A DNA stretch of 64,000 nucleotides. Origin: Pseudomonas sp. Its GTDB lineage: Bacteria; Pseudomonadota; Gammaproteobacteria; Pseudomonadales; Pseudomonadaceae. Of the stretch, positions 37,014-45,663 are shown one piece after another; position 1 is the first letter of the stretch, and each line of letters opens with the position of its first letter. Made by a program: the position numbers and the translations under genes. A model generated the notes under the pieces. The model made no database searches, was not told the DNA's origin, and was given only the letters and a program-made list of their open reading frames with translations. The stretch is taken from contig JAUVYN010000008.1 in assembly GCA_030603065.1 (NCBI GenBank), positions 1-64,000 of the forward strand. The letters run 5' to 3'.

Positions 37014-37685
37014 ATGATCTACCAACACAGCTTCACGAACGGCACCCAGTCCGACCTGCCGATAGGCAAGGTCGTATGCGTTGGCCGAAACTATGCCGAA
37101 CACGCCCGCGAACTGAACAACCCGGTACCCAGCGAACCCTTGCTGTTCATCAAGCCATCCACCGCTGTGGTGCCGATGGCTGAGCCGGTGAGGTTGCCGG
37201 AGGGCCGGGGCGCAGTGCATTACGAAACTGAAATCGCCTTGCTGATCGGCGAACGTCTTGGCGGAGAGGTGAGCGACGCCCAGGCGCGTACCGCAATCGC
37301 AGGTGTGGGGCTGGCGCTGGATCTGACCCTGCGTGAGCTCCAGGACGACCTCAAGGCCAAGGGGCACCCGTGGGAGCGCGCCAAGGCCTTCGACGGGGCC
37401 TGCCCCCTGTCACGCTTTGTCGAACCGGCGGGACTGGATCTGGACAACCTGCCGCTGTCCCTGACCATCAATGGCGCGTTGCGTCAGCAGGGCTCCAGTG
37501 CACAGATGCTCACCCCGATCATTGACCTGCTGCGACACATCGCCCAGACATTTACTCTGCTGCCCGGCGATGTGGTCATCACCGGCACGCCAGCCGGGGT
37601 GGGTGTGCTGCAGGGAGGTGATGTGCTCGAAGTGACGATCCCCGGCCTACTGACGGAAACTTCACGGGTTCTGCCAACTGCCTGA
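37014..37685 (+). CDS. Fumarylacetoacetate hydrolase-family protein (YcgM-like)
   Basis: The 223-residue protein has KVVCVGRNYAEHARELN, LLFIKPSTAVVP, HYETEIALLIG with metal-binding Glu residues, KAFDGACPLSRFV and GDVVITGTPAGVGVL. All are typical of the small FAHD1/YcgM acylpyruvase or oxaloacetate decarboxylase class. The internal ATG at 37014 (MIYQHSF) agrees with relatives better than the ATG at 37002. It follows the dehydrogenase gene by 90 bp and precedes the SdiA-regulated gene by 11 bp. Confidence 0.88.
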   Translation: MIYQHSFTNGTQSDLPIGKVVCVGRNYAEHARELNNPVPSEPLLFIKPSTAVVPMAEPVRLPEGRGAVHYETEIALLIGERLGGEVSDAQARTAIAGVGLALDLTLRELQDDLKAKGHPWERAKAFDGACPLSRFVEPAGLDLDNLPLSLTINGALRQQGSSAQMLTPIIDLLRHIAQTFTLLPGDVVITGTPAGVGVLQGGDVLEVTIPGLLTETSRVLPTA

Positions 37686-37696
37686 GGAGTTTGCGC

Positions 37697-38590
37697 ATGA
37701 AATGGGCTGGAATCGCTCTGCTGGTGGTGGTACTCGCCACTGCTGTCGTGCTGCGCGTGCTCGGGATGGATGCGGCTCTCTGGCACGCCTGGAAACTCAA
37801 TGGTCGGGCAATGCCCGAGACGGCGCTGAATCTAGGACGCTACCGGGTCGATATCGACGCCCGAGTCATCGAGGGCATTGCGGACGACCTTTCGGCGCTC
37901 AGCTACAATCCCGAGCGCAACACGCTGTTTGGTATTCTCAATGGTGAGCCCATGCTAGTCGAGCTGAGCCTTGAGGGCCAATTGCTCAGGCAGGTGTTCA
38001 TCGAAGGGGTTGTGGACATGGAAGGACTCAGCCATGTATCCGGCAATCGTTTCGTCATTGCCGAGGAGCGCTCCCAGCGGCTGCTGATCCTCGACATTCC
38101 AGACGGTGTCGATAGGGTAGACGCCAGCCAGGCGCGCAGCCTGCGCATCGGCCTGGACGATCCGGGCAACAAGGGATTCGAGGGTGTGACCTGGGATCAC
38201 GTATCGAATCGCCTGTTGGTGGTCAACGAGCGCGATCCGCTTCGGGTCCTTGCTGTGGAGGGCTTCGTTGATGACGATCTCGATCAGCGAATGAGTCTCA
38301 GTATTTCGGACTACCGACAGGCAGGAGGCAGTCTCCCCTTGCGTGACCTTTCCTCGCTCGTACTCGACGAGCAGACAGGGCATCTGCTGCTGCTGAGCGA
38401 TGAGTCGCGCATGGTCATGGAATTCGACGCAGAAAACCGGCCGATCAGCGTGCTTGGTCTGTGGTGGGGGATGGCCGGTTTGTCCGCGAATGTTCCGCAG
38501 GCTGAAGGAATGGCGCTGGACTCCCAGCGCCGCCTTTACATCGTCAGCGAGCCGAATCTGTTCTACCGTTTTACTCCAACCGGGGACTGA
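37697..38590 (+). CDS. SdiA-regulated (YjiK-like) periplasmic beta-propeller protein
   Basis: The 297-residue protein has an N-terminal membrane anchor (about 4-22) and a repeat-rich extracytoplasmic domain: DDLSALSYNPERNTLFGILN, VDMEGLSHVSGNRFVIAEER, GNKGFEGVTWDHVSNRLLVVNERDP, SSLVLDEQTGHLLLLSDES, QAEGMALDSQRRLYIVSEPN. This is the SdiA-regulated propeller family of unknown role. GAGGAG precedes the ATG at 37697, so the TTG six bases upstream is not used. Likely cotranscribed with the FAH-family gene. Confidence 0.88.
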   Translation: MKWAGIALLVVVLATAVVLRVLGMDAALWHAWKLNGRAMPETALNLGRYRVDIDARVIEGIADDLSALSYNPERNTLFGILNGEPMLVELSLEGQLLRQVFIEGVVDMEGLSHVSGNRFVIAEERSQRLLILDIPDGVDRVDASQARSLRIGLDDPGNKGFEGVTWDHVSNRLLVVNERDPLRVLAVEGFVDDDLDQRMSLSISDYRQAGGSLPLRDLSSLVLDEQTGHLLLLSDESRMVMEFDAENRPISVLGLWWGMAGLSANVPQAEGMALDSQRRLYIVSEPNLFYRFTPTGD

Positions 38591-38609
38591 GCGAGCCGAG
38601 TCGTCCGGC

Positions 38610-39284
38610 TCAGGATCGGGCGAGACGTCTTACGCCGTCACGGGTTCCCAGCAGCAGCAAGTCGGCAGGGCGGGCGGCGAACAGGCCGTTGCAGACCACG
38701 CCGACTATGGCATTGAGCTCCGCTTCCAGGCCGCGAGGGTCGGTGATCTGCATGTTGTGGATGTCGAGGATGACATTACCGTTGTCGGTCACGCAGCCTT
38801 CGCGGTAGACCGGGTCTCCACCCAGGCGGACAATCTGGCGCGCGACGTGGCTGCGAGCCATGGGAATCACTTCTACCGGCAGCGGGAATTCTCCCAGGGT
38901 GTTTACCAGCTTGCTCTCATCGGCAATACAAATGAAGGTTCTAGCCACTGCGGCAACGATCTTTTCGCGGGTCAGCGCCGCCCCGCCGCCCTTGATCAGC
39001 TCGAGATGATGGTTGGCCTCGTCGGCACCGTCGATGTAATAGTCCAGACCAGCGACATGATTAAGATCGAACACCTCGATCCCATGCTGACGCAAGCGCT
39101 GGGCAGTGGCCTCCGAACTGGCCACAGCGCCTTCGAAGTCATGGCGATGGGCAGCCAGAGCGTCGATGAAGCAGTTGGCTGTAGAACCCGTGCCTACTCC
39201 GATGATGCTGTTGCGCTCCAGATGGGGGAGCAGCTCATCCACCGCTGCCTGGCCCACCGCCTTCTTGAGTTCGTCCTGGGTCAT
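38610..39284 (-). CDS. rpiA: Ribose-5-phosphate isomerase A
   Basis: The 224-residue enzyme interconverts ribose-5-phosphate and ribulose-5-phosphate. Motifs are [17 protein letters not shown] (phosphate loop), [38 protein letters not shown] (catalytic Asp and Glu region), [11 protein letters not shown] and [10 protein letters not shown]. Length is standard. The ATG at 39284 is chosen; the frame back to 39380 overlaps the ilvA promoter. Divergent from ilvA, the usual Pseudomonas arrangement. Confidence 0.97.
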   Translation of the reverse strand: MTQDELKKAVGQAAVDELLPHLERNSIIGVGTGSTANCFIDALAAHRHDFEGAVASSEATAQRLRQHGIEVFDLNHVAGLDYYIDGADEANHHLELIKGGGAALTREKIVAAVARTFICIADESKLVNTLGEFPLPVEVIPMARSHVARQIVRLGGDPVYREGCVTDNGNVILDIHNMQITDPRGLEAELNAIVGVVCNGLFAARPADLLLLGTRDGVRRLARS

Positions 39285-39404
39285 GCCGCGCCTCCGGGGT
39301 GTTCGTCGAGGCCCGAGATTATACGGGAGAGCGCAGACTGTCTGTAGTCGCAGATGGACCAATTCGCTAGACTGCTGCATCGATTCACGGACAGACGCCT
39401 ACCC

Positions 39405-40919
39405 ATGCTGGAAACCTACGTTAAGAAGATCCTCTGCTCGCGCGTATATGACGTGGCGGTAGAAACCCCGATTCATGCCTCGCCCTTCCTGTCGGAGCGG
39501 CTAGGGAATACCGTCCTGCTCAAGCGGGAGGATCTGCAACCGGTTTTCTCATTCAAGATTCGCGGGGCCTACAACAAGCTCGCTCTGCTGAGCGATGAGC
39601 AGCGCGCCTGCGGGGTGGTGACGGCCTCGGCCGGCAATCACGCCCAGGGGCTGGCGTATGCTGCACGCCACATGGGGGTGAAGGCAACCATCGTAATGCC
39701 GCGGACGACCCCGGAGATCAAGGTTCGGGCGGTGCGGGCCCGTGGCGCCAAGGTCGTTCTGCACGGCGACGCCTTCGACGAAGCGTTAGCCTATTCGCAA
39801 AAGTTGATCAAGGAAAAGGGTTTCACCTACATTCATCCCTATGATGATCCCGATACCATCGCCGGGCAGGGCACCATTGCCATGGAAATCCTGCGCCAGC
39901 ATCAGGGCCAGCTTGATGCGATCTTCGTACCGGTGGGGGGTGGTGGCCTCATTGCAGGCATTGCCGCCTATGTGAAGTACCTGCGTCCTGAGATTCGGAT
40001 CATCGGCGTGGAGCCGGAAGAAGCTGCCTGTCTCAAGGCTGCGATGGACGCCGGTGAGCGGGTTACTCTGGGTCAGGTGGGGCTGTTTGCCGACGGCGTG
40101 GCCGTGGCCCAGATTGGTGAGCACACCTTCGAGGTGTGCCGGCATCACGTGGATGAAGTGCTTACCGTCACAACGGACGAAATGTGCGCGGCGATCAAGG
40201 ATATCTACGATGATACCCGCTCGATCTGCGAGCCGGCCGGGTGCCTGGGCGTGGCCGGCATCAAGAAATACGTTGAGCGGGAAGGTTGTCAGGGCAAGGT
40301 GTTTATCGCCATCGACTCGGGTGCCAACGTCAATTTCGATAGACTGCGTCACGTCGCCGAGCGGGCGGAAATCGGTGAGCAGCGCGAGGCGCTGCTGGCG
40401 GTAACCATTCCGGAGAAACCGGGCAGCTTCAAGGCGTTCTGTCAGGCGATCGGCAAACGTGCGATCACCGAGTTCAATTACCGTTACCACGACAGCCGCG
40501 AGGCGCACATTTTCGTCGGGGTCCAGACCCATCCGGAAACCGACCCCCGACGGGCTCTGGTGAGCAAGCTCGGTGAGCTGGGTTTTCCTGTGATGGATCT
40601 TACCGATAACGAACTGGCCAAACTGCACATCAGACACATGGTCGGCGGTCATGCCGCCCAGGTGACAGATGAACTGGTGTATCGCTTCGAGTTTCCGGAG
40701 CGCCCCGGAGCGCTGTTCAACTTCCTAAACAAGCTTGGCGGCCGCTGGAACATCTCCATGTTCCACTATCGCAATCACGGGGCCGCCTATGGTCGGGTGG
40801 TCGTTGGCCTGCAGGTTCCCGATGGGGAGCGGCATCTGGTGTCCGGGGCACTCGACGAGATCGGTTACATGTACTGGGACGAGACGGATAATCCTGCCTA
40901 TCGTCTTTACCTTGGGTAA
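39405..40919 (+). CDS. ilvA: Threonine deaminase (biosynthetic, two ACT-like domains)
   Basis: The 504-residue enzyme converts threonine to 2-oxobutyrate for isoleucine synthesis. PLP lysine is Lys51 in FSFKIRGAYNK. SAGNHAQGLAYAA and the glycine loop VPVGGGGLIAGIAAYVK bind the cofactor. The C-terminal third has two ACT-like regulatory modules (EKPGSFKAFCQAIG and ERPGALFNFLNKLGG), so isoleucine inhibition is expected. The ATG at 39405 gives the usual start LETYVKKIL; an ATG at 39354 lies in the rpiA/ilvA promoter gap. Convergent with the diguanylate cyclase gene (7-bp gap). Confidence 0.96.
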   Translation: MLETYVKKILCSRVYDVAVETPIHASPFLSERLGNTVLLKREDLQPVFSFKIRGAYNKLALLSDEQRACGVVTASAGNHAQGLAYAARHMGVKATIVMPRTTPEIKVRAVRARGAKVVLHGDAFDEALAYSQKLIKEKGFTYIHPYDDPDTIAGQGTIAMEILRQHQGQLDAIFVPVGGGGLIAGIAAYVKYLRPEIRIIGVEPEEAACLKAAMDAGERVTLGQVGLFADGVAVAQIGEHTFEVCRHHVDEVLTVTTDEMCAAIKDIYDDTRSICEPAGCLGVAGIKKYVEREGCQGKVFIAIDSGANVNFDRLRHVAERAEIGEQREALLAVTIPEKPGSFKAFCQAIGKRAITEFNYRYHDSREAHIFVGVQTHPETDPRRALVSKLGELGFPVMDLTDNELAKLHIRHMVGGHAAQVTDELVYRFEFPERPGALFNFLNKLGGRWNISMFHYRNHGAAYGRVVVGLQVPDGERHLVSGALDEIGYMYWDETDNPAYRLYLG

Positions 40920-40926
40920 TGCTGCG

Positions 40927-42762
40927 TCAGGATGTGCTGCAGGTGCGGTTGCGTCCCTGCGATTTGGCCAGGTAAAGCGCGCCGTCGGCCTGGGCGACCA
41001 GATCGTGGGGGCTCAGTTCCGCGCTAGGTAAGATGCTCGCCGCGCCGATACTGATGGTCAGGCGTCCCTCCGGCGAGTCGGGGTGGGGCAGGTTGAGCTT
41101 GCGCACCGCTTCGTGCAGCCGCCCTGCGATTCTGACGCATTCGTTGATGTCCGCGCCGGGCAGTATGACCACAAACTCCTCGCCACCGTAGCGACAGGCG
41201 CAGTCGCCTTCACGCAACAGGTTTTCCTGCAGGGCATCTGCCAGCGCCCTGAGCGCCGCATCACCGGCCTGATGGCCGAGGCTGTCGTTGTAGCGCTTGA
41301 AGTGGTCGACATCGAGCATCAGCAAGCCCAGCGGAAGATCCATCCTTCGCAATTTGCGCCACTCCGCGGTCACCGTCTTGTCGAAGTAGCGCCGGTTGAA
41401 CAGGCCAGTGAGGCCGTCCTGTTGCGAGAGCTGCTCCAGGCGTGCGGCAATCTGCAGCTGCGCGCTATTGTTGCGGCCGACACAGATCAGATAACCCCGA
41501 CCGTGCCGTTCCAGGTACCTCATGCTGACTTCCATGGGCAGCATCTGACCGCTGCGCACGCGGACCTGTTGTTGAAGGATAATGCTGCCGCGAGATACGG
41601 ACAGTTCGCGAATTGCGGCGCTCCAGGCCTTGAGGTCCGGCACTACATCCTGCGGCGCAATCTCCAGCAAACTACGCAGTTCGTCTTCGTTGTAACCGAG
41701 CTCAAGCCAGCAGGTACGGTTGATGTAAATCAGCTCGAGCGGCTTGAGGCCAAGAATGAACAGGGCATCATGGCTGTGATCGGTCATGTCGAGAATAAGC
41801 TTCAGGCGCGCCTGGTTTTGCTGCAGACTCGATTCGGTCGCCTGGCGTCGTGCGAATTCAATCTGCAGCTTGCGGTTGCTGATGCTCAGCGCATTGAGGC
41901 GCTGGGCGCTGAGCAGGGCCAGCCAGAGGGCATAGCACAGCGACAGGGCGGCCAGTACGCCTGTTATCAGGATGATCAGCGGGAGCGTCGTGCTGCTACC
42001 GTCGATCAGCGAGCGAGTCGGGTAGGCGGTAATGGAAAAATTACTGTTGCTGCCCAGATGAACGGAGCTGGTCACCGTCCACCGATGGCTGAGCATATCG
42101 GCGGTCGGCCGGCTGAACAGCAGCCGATCACCTTCGCGGATTTCCAGGCTCAACCGCTGCCTCGGCAGATTGCGCAGCAGGTCGTCGACCAGTACTTCGA
42201 CACGAAATATGCCCAGCAGGAACCCGTCGAAGTGCTGGCGCTCCTCGTCCCGGTAAAGCGGCACGTAGTAGGCAAGGCCCATACCGCCCTGCTGTAGCTC
42301 GAAACTGTTGCTAAGAGCGGGTTCTCCGCTTTTGCGGACCTGTTCGAGTAGCGGAAAATTCGGATGAGACGGCTGGTAGCTGAAGTCGACTACCGATTCG
42401 TTGCCGGCCAGAGGCTCAATCCAGCGCATGCGATAGTCGGCATCCAGCCATTCGATCGCCTGAAAGTTCTGGAAATCGCGCAGAAGGTTGGCAACGTCCC
42501 GCTGCCACAGCCCCTGCCGCTCCCGGTGCAGGGGCCAGCGCGCTGCGAGCCGGTGCAGGGTGGCGGCCTGATGATGGAAGCGGGCTTCGATCAGCTGTGC
42601 CAACGCGTCGCTCTCGAGCTGGAGTCGGGCCTCGATCTGCTGTGTTTCCGCGTTGCGAAGCGCTTCCCAGCCAATGAAGATGCCGGCCAGCAGAAGGCCC
42701 AGCAGCACGCCGATGGCGGCGCGGGCTGTAGCGGGTTTGCGGCTGGCGAGCGTGGCGAGCAT
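40927..42762 (-). CDS. CHASE-PAS-GGDEF membrane diguanylate cyclase
   Basis: The 611-residue protein has a membrane helix at about 15-33, a periplasmic CHASE-like sensor (about 40-250; WLDADYRMRWIEPLAGNE and LPLYRD-type end), and a second helix near 255-280. A coiled linker, a PAS domain (about 310-425) and a GGDEF domain follow. The active site reads GGEEF with REGD five residues before it, which is an intact inhibitory I-site, so it should make c-di-GMP with product inhibition. Metal Asp is in LMLDVDHFKRYND. The signal sensed outside the cell is unknown. Confidence 0.93.
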   Translation of the reverse strand: MLATLASRKPATARAAIGVLLGLLLAGIFIGWEALRNAETQQIEARLQLESDALAQLIEARFHHQAATLHRLAARWPLHRERQGLWQRDVANLLRDFQNFQAIEWLDADYRMRWIEPLAGNESVVDFSYQPSHPNFPLLEQVRKSGEPALSNSFELQQGGMGLAYYVPLYRDEERQHFDGFLLGIFRVEVLVDDLLRNLPRQRLSLEIREGDRLLFSRPTADMLSHRWTVTSSVHLGSNSNFSITAYPTRSLIDGSSTTLPLIILITGVLAALSLCYALWLALLSAQRLNALSISNRKLQIEFARRQATESSLQQNQARLKLILDMTDHSHDALFILGLKPLELIYINRTCWLELGYNEDELRSLLEIAPQDVVPDLKAWSAAIRELSVSRGSIILQQQVRVRSGQMLPMEVSMRYLERHGRGYLICVGRNNSAQLQIAARLEQLSQQDGLTGLFNRRYFDKTVTAEWRKLRRMDLPLGLLMLDVDHFKRYNDSLGHQAGDAALRALADALQENLLREGDCACRYGGEEFVVILPGADINECVRIAGRLHEAVRKLNLPHPDSPEGRLTISIGAASILPSAELSPHDLVAQADGALYLAKSQGRNRTCSTS

Positions 42763-42819
42763 GATCGGTCCCTGAGGGTGCTCCTGATAGCATAATGCCT
42801 TATTTTGGCCGTGCGCAGA

Positions 42820-43278
42820 CTACTCTTCTCTGGCCTGTTGCGCCATGATTTCCCATTCTTCCTCTGTGACCGGCATGACAGACAGCCGGCTACCCTTGCG
42901 TAGCAGGGACAGACCCTCGAGGCCGGGTAGTTCGCGCAGTCGCTGGAGCGGCAGGAGGTGACGAAAAGTCTCTCGATGCGCCACCTTGACGGCTAACCAG
43001 GGCAGCTTCTCGTTGCTGGCACGTGGATCATGATATGGGCTTTTCGGGTCCAGGGCGGTTTCGTCGGGGTAGGGCTGCGAGGTGATCTCGCCGATGCCGG
43101 CAAGCCCGGGCGGGTTGCAGCTCGAGTGATAGAACAGGAAGAGATCGCCTGGTCGCATCTCACGGATGAAGTTACGTGCCTGAAAGTTTCGTACGCCGTC
43201 CCAGGGAGCTTCACCCACGGCGGCGAGGTCCGCAATCGAGAAGGCGTCGGGTTCTGATTTCATCAGCCAGTACTGCAT
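42820..43278 (-). CDS. EVE-domain protein (thymocyte nuclear protein 1-like)
   Basis: The 152-residue protein is one EVE domain of the PUA-like fold: MQYWLMKSEPDAFSIADL, WDGVRNFQARNFIREMRPGDLFLFYHS, GLAGIGEI and PWLAVKV. EVE domains bind modified bases in DNA or RNA. AGGAG decides the start at 43278; the longer frame to 43413 runs over the small peptide gene's region on the other strand. This gene is usual at this chromosomal site in Pseudomonas. Confidence 0.93.
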   Translation of the reverse strand: MQYWLMKSEPDAFSIADLAAVGEAPWDGVRNFQARNFIREMRPGDLFLFYHSSCNPPGLAGIGEITSQPYPDETALDPKSPYHDPRASNEKLPWLAVKVAHRETFRHLLPLQRLRELPGLEGLSLLRKGSRLSVMPVTEEEWEIMAQQAREE

Positions 43279-43412
43279 TGAATCTCCTGACGGTTGACAG
43301 ACCACTGCTTTCAGTCTAAACGGATTATCTTCGATTGCCAGCCGCGGTGCCCGCCTGGGTGACCTCGTTGATTGTTGCTCATAAAAAGAACGCCAGCTCA
43401 GAGGGAAAAGCA

Positions 43413-43502
43413 ATGCGTCGCAAGCCGGATCTGTTGTGGATAATCGTTGTAGTGTTCAGTTTGGGTGTGGTCACCACGGGGTATACCCAGGGTTTTCTCT
43501 AG
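43413..43502 (+). CDS. 29-residue single-span membrane peptide
   Basis: A GAGGG ribosome site lies eight bases before the ATG of a 29-codon frame, beginning MRRKPDLLWIIVVVFSLG and ending with TTGYTQGFL. The basic N terminus plus an 11-14 residue hydrophobic stretch predicts one membrane span with the N terminus inside. I recall near-identical tiny proteins at the same place in other Pseudomonas, between the EVE gene and ygfA. Its last four bases overlap the end of ygfA on the opposite strand. The function is unknown. Confidence 0.7.
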   Translation: MRRKPDLLWIIVVVFSLGVVTTGYTQGFL

Positions 43503-44110
43503 GCCTGTGTTTGGCTGCGAAAGAATAGCCGTTCCCTGTCGCTGACTATGCCGTCCAGCGGGATGTCCCATGAGGCCACTGGAAGCGCGTCGACCTTCTG
43601 GCAAGCGTGGGCGACTCCGAGCAGGAGCGGGCCTCGCCAGCGCATTCGGCGCTTGCGGTAAGCGAACGCGCGGTCATAAAAGCCTCCGCCCATTCCCAGG
43701 CGATTGCCTGCGGCATCGAAGCCGACCAGCGGCATCAATACCAGGTCGAGGCGCCACGCAGGACACTGCCGCCCCTGGCTCGGGTTCGGCTCCGCGATAC
43801 CGAAACGGTTCTTCGACCAGCGCTCCGAGACGCTGGTGCGCTGAAAGCGCATGTGCTCCTTCGGCCAGCCACTGACGACGGGAAGGTAACACTGCTTGCC
43901 CATGCCACGGGCACGGCGCATCAGGGGAGTGGGATCGATCTCACCGTCGCTGGGCAGGTAGAACGCGATGTGCCTGCTGCGAAGAAAGAGCGGGTGATGG
44001 ATCAGCAGCAAAAAGAGTCTGCGGCTGGCGAGTCGCTGCTCGCAGCGACTCAGGCTGCGCCGCGCCTGACGCAGTCGCCGGCGAAGAGCAGTGCGAGTCT
44101 CACCGCTCAT
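43499..44110 (-). CDS. ygfA: 5-formyltetrahydrofolate cyclo-ligase
   Basis: The 203-residue enzyme makes 5,10-methenyl-THF from 5-formyl-THF with ATP. RRLRQARRSLS near the start, FYLPSDGEIDPTPL, LVLMPLVGFDAAGNRLGMGGGFYDRAF (substrate/ATP loop) and the C-terminal WDIPLDGIVSD are family features. It lies directly downstream of 6S RNA, as in many gammaproteobacteria where ssrS and ygfA form one transcript. This links folate storage to stationary phase. Confidence 0.95.
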   Translation of the reverse strand: MSGETRTALRRRLRQARRSLSRCEQRLASRRLFLLLIHHPLFLRSRHIAFYLPSDGEIDPTPLMRRARGMGKQCYLPVVSGWPKEHMRFQRTSVSERWSKNRFGIAEPNPSQGRQCPAWRLDLVLMPLVGFDAAGNRLGMGGGFYDRAFAYRKRRMRWRGPLLLGVAHACQKVDALPVASWDIPLDGIVSDRERLFFRSQTQA

Positions 44111-44112
44111 GA

Positions 44113-44295
44113 TAGGAATGTCCCCGGAGATGCCGCTGCCGGGTTAGCCCTTGAACCCGAAAGTTCAAGGTGGGGGACACGGTGCCGTCTCAGGCTTTCC
44201 GTCTTGCGGACATGCACACTGACAGCAGCACGCGGCCTCCTGATACAGAAGTATCGGCTCAGGGACATCTCCGACTGGCAAACACTCCAGGGACA
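44113..44295 (-). ncRNA. ssrS: 6S RNA (ssrS)
   Basis: The 228-bp zapA-ygfA gap on the minus strand contains the Pseudomonas 6S RNA pattern. After a TATAGT -10 box (44302-44307) the transcript reads ACCTGTCCCTGG, then GTCGGAGATGTCCCTGAGCC, a variable middle with TGCATGTCCGCA and GACGGAAAGCC, then CACCTTGAACTTTCGGGTT and CAGCGGCATCTCCGGGGA. The 5' and 3' parts pair to form the long, bulged hairpin that mimics an open promoter and holds sigma70 RNA polymerase. Ends are estimated to within several bases. The 3' end abuts the ygfA start codon, so RNase processing of a joint transcript is likely. Confidence 0.92.
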
Positions 44296-44338
44296 GGTAC
44301 GACTATACCGAAATCTCATCGGCATGACATGCCGTTGA

Positions 44339-44641
44339 TCAGTTCTGGTGGCGAGCGAGCACCTGGTCGAGCTGCGCGACCAGCTCGTTGATCTGACGCT
44401 GCTGATCATTCAGAGCTACATCCTGGCGATGGCTGCCGGTGAGCATTTCGTGACTGATGTTGAGTGCGGCCATTACTGCGATTCGGTCCACGCCGATCAC
44501 CTTCCCGCTATTGCGAATCTCGCGCATCTTGTTGTCAAGGTGACGTGCCGCCTGCTCGAGATTGTTGCGCTCTTCGGGTGGGCAGGCGATGCGATATTCC
44601 TTGTCGAGAATATGCAGAATGACGGTGAGGGGTTGGCTCAT
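44339..44641 (-). CDS. zapA: Cell division protein ZapA
   Basis: The 100-residue protein binds FtsZ and bundles filaments at the Z-ring. HILDKEYRIACPPEERNNLEQAARHLDNKMREIR is the N-terminal globular part, followed by VIGVDRIAVMAALNISHE and a C-terminal coiled coil. The start overlaps the upstream ZapB-like gene by 4 bp (ATGA). Confidence 0.95.
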   Translation of the reverse strand: MSQPLTVILHILDKEYRIACPPEERNNLEQAARHLDNKMREIRNSGKVIGVDRIAVMAALNISHEMLTGSHRQDVALNDQQRQINELVAQLDQVLARHQN

Positions 44642-44856
44642 GAATCGTGCTCCAGGGCTTTGAGACGCAATATCATGGCTTCGACCTTCTGACGCGCCAG
44701 ATCGTTCTTCTCGATGAGTTGCATGCGTTCTTCACGCCAATTGCGCTCCTGCGCAACCAGGTGGCGATTCTGCTGCTGCAGCTGGTCGCACAGGGCTATC
44801 AGCTGTTTTATACGTTCAGACAGGGTGTTGATATCGGGTTCGTCCATCGGCGCCAT
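44638..44856 (-). CDS. ZapB-like coiled-coil protein (TIGR02449 type)
   Basis: The 72-residue protein is nearly all coiled coil (INTLSERIKQLIALCDQLQQQ to the end) and is paired with zapA as in most Pseudomonas. It probably works with ZapA at the divisome. A GGGAAG site precedes the ATG at 44856; TTG at 44880 would also be in frame but is less likely. The TGA overlaps the zapA ATG. Confidence 0.85.
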   Translation of the reverse strand: MAPMDEPDINTLSERIKQLIALCDQLQQQNRHLVAQERNWREERMQLIEKNDLARQKVEAMILRLKALEHDS

Positions 44857-45072
44857 TTCGTCTTCCCGGTGTGTGGCCAACTATAGAGGCGAGCATGAAG
44901 TGGGTCAAACACCGCCCTGCGTGGTCGGAGGCTATGGCATGCTGCCGCTGCCGATTCACTGGACCCCCAACCGCATGCGCAGTAGATTACCCCCTTAGTC
45001 AGATCTGCAGGTAGGGATTTTCCCGAGGCGGGTCGACTCCTTTCGTTCAAAGCCCCAAAGGATCAGCACGCT

Positions 45073-45654
45073 ATGGCGTTGGTGCCAGCCGTATTCGAAT
45101 TCGATCGTTACGCAGAACTCTTCAACCAGTTGGGTGCTTCTGGTGCGCCTGCCGAACTGCACGGTCACCTGGTCGGGCGGCTCGCTGCCGGGACTCGTCT
45201 CGACCACACTACCTGGCTGAGCGTCGCCGCTGAGCTGGTAGATGCCCGCTCGAGCCTTTCTGAGGCGGCGAAGGTCATGCTGATTCAGCTGTACGATGCA
45301 AGTCTCGCCCAATTGGCCGGCAGCGGCTTCGATCTGAATCTGCTGTTACCGGATGACCACGCCACCATCGACCACCGAACCCAGGCGCTGGGGCAATGGT
45401 GCGAAGGCTTCCTCGGGGGGTTCGGCCTGGTCGAGCGCAGCGCCGAGCTGAGCGAAGAAGCCGACGGCGTGCTCAAGGATTTTGCCGCCATATCCCAGGT
45501 GCAAACCGACCTGGACGAGTCGGAAGCCAACGAAGTGGATTTCATGGAAGTCATGGAATACGTGCGCATGGCGGTACTGATGATTTTCAGCGAGTGCCAG
45601 CCCGCTGCGGATGGTGATAATGGCCCTGACAAGCCCCCGGCTTCGCTGCACTAA
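45073..45654 (+). CDS. ygfB: YgfB/UPF0149 family protein
   Basis: The 193-residue protein is mostly helical with HGHLVGRLAAGTRLDH near the start, DHATIDHRTQALGQWCEGFLGGFGL in the middle and EVDFMEVMEYVRMAVLMIFSE at the end, all typical of UPF0149. In Pseudomonas aeruginosa YgfB affects ampD regulation and beta-lactam resistance. It stands divergent from the zapA operon and starts the plus-strand ygfB-pepP-ubiH-visC run. Confidence 0.92.
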   Translation: MALVPAVFEFDRYAELFNQLGASGAPAELHGHLVGRLAAGTRLDHTTWLSVAAELVDARSSLSEAAKVMLIQLYDASLAQLAGSGFDLNLLLPDDHATIDHRTQALGQWCEGFLGGFGLVERSAELSEEADGVLKDFAAISQVQTDLDESEANEVDFMEVMEYVRMAVLMIFSECQPAADGDNGPDKPPASLH

Positions 45655-45663
45655 GAGGTAAGC

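Noticed and set aside
44320..44334. Palindrome CGGCATG-A-CATGCCG after zapA as a terminator
   Set aside because: The stem is short once a loop is allowed and there is no T-run on either strand. It lies just upstream of the 6S RNA promoter and may only be incidental.
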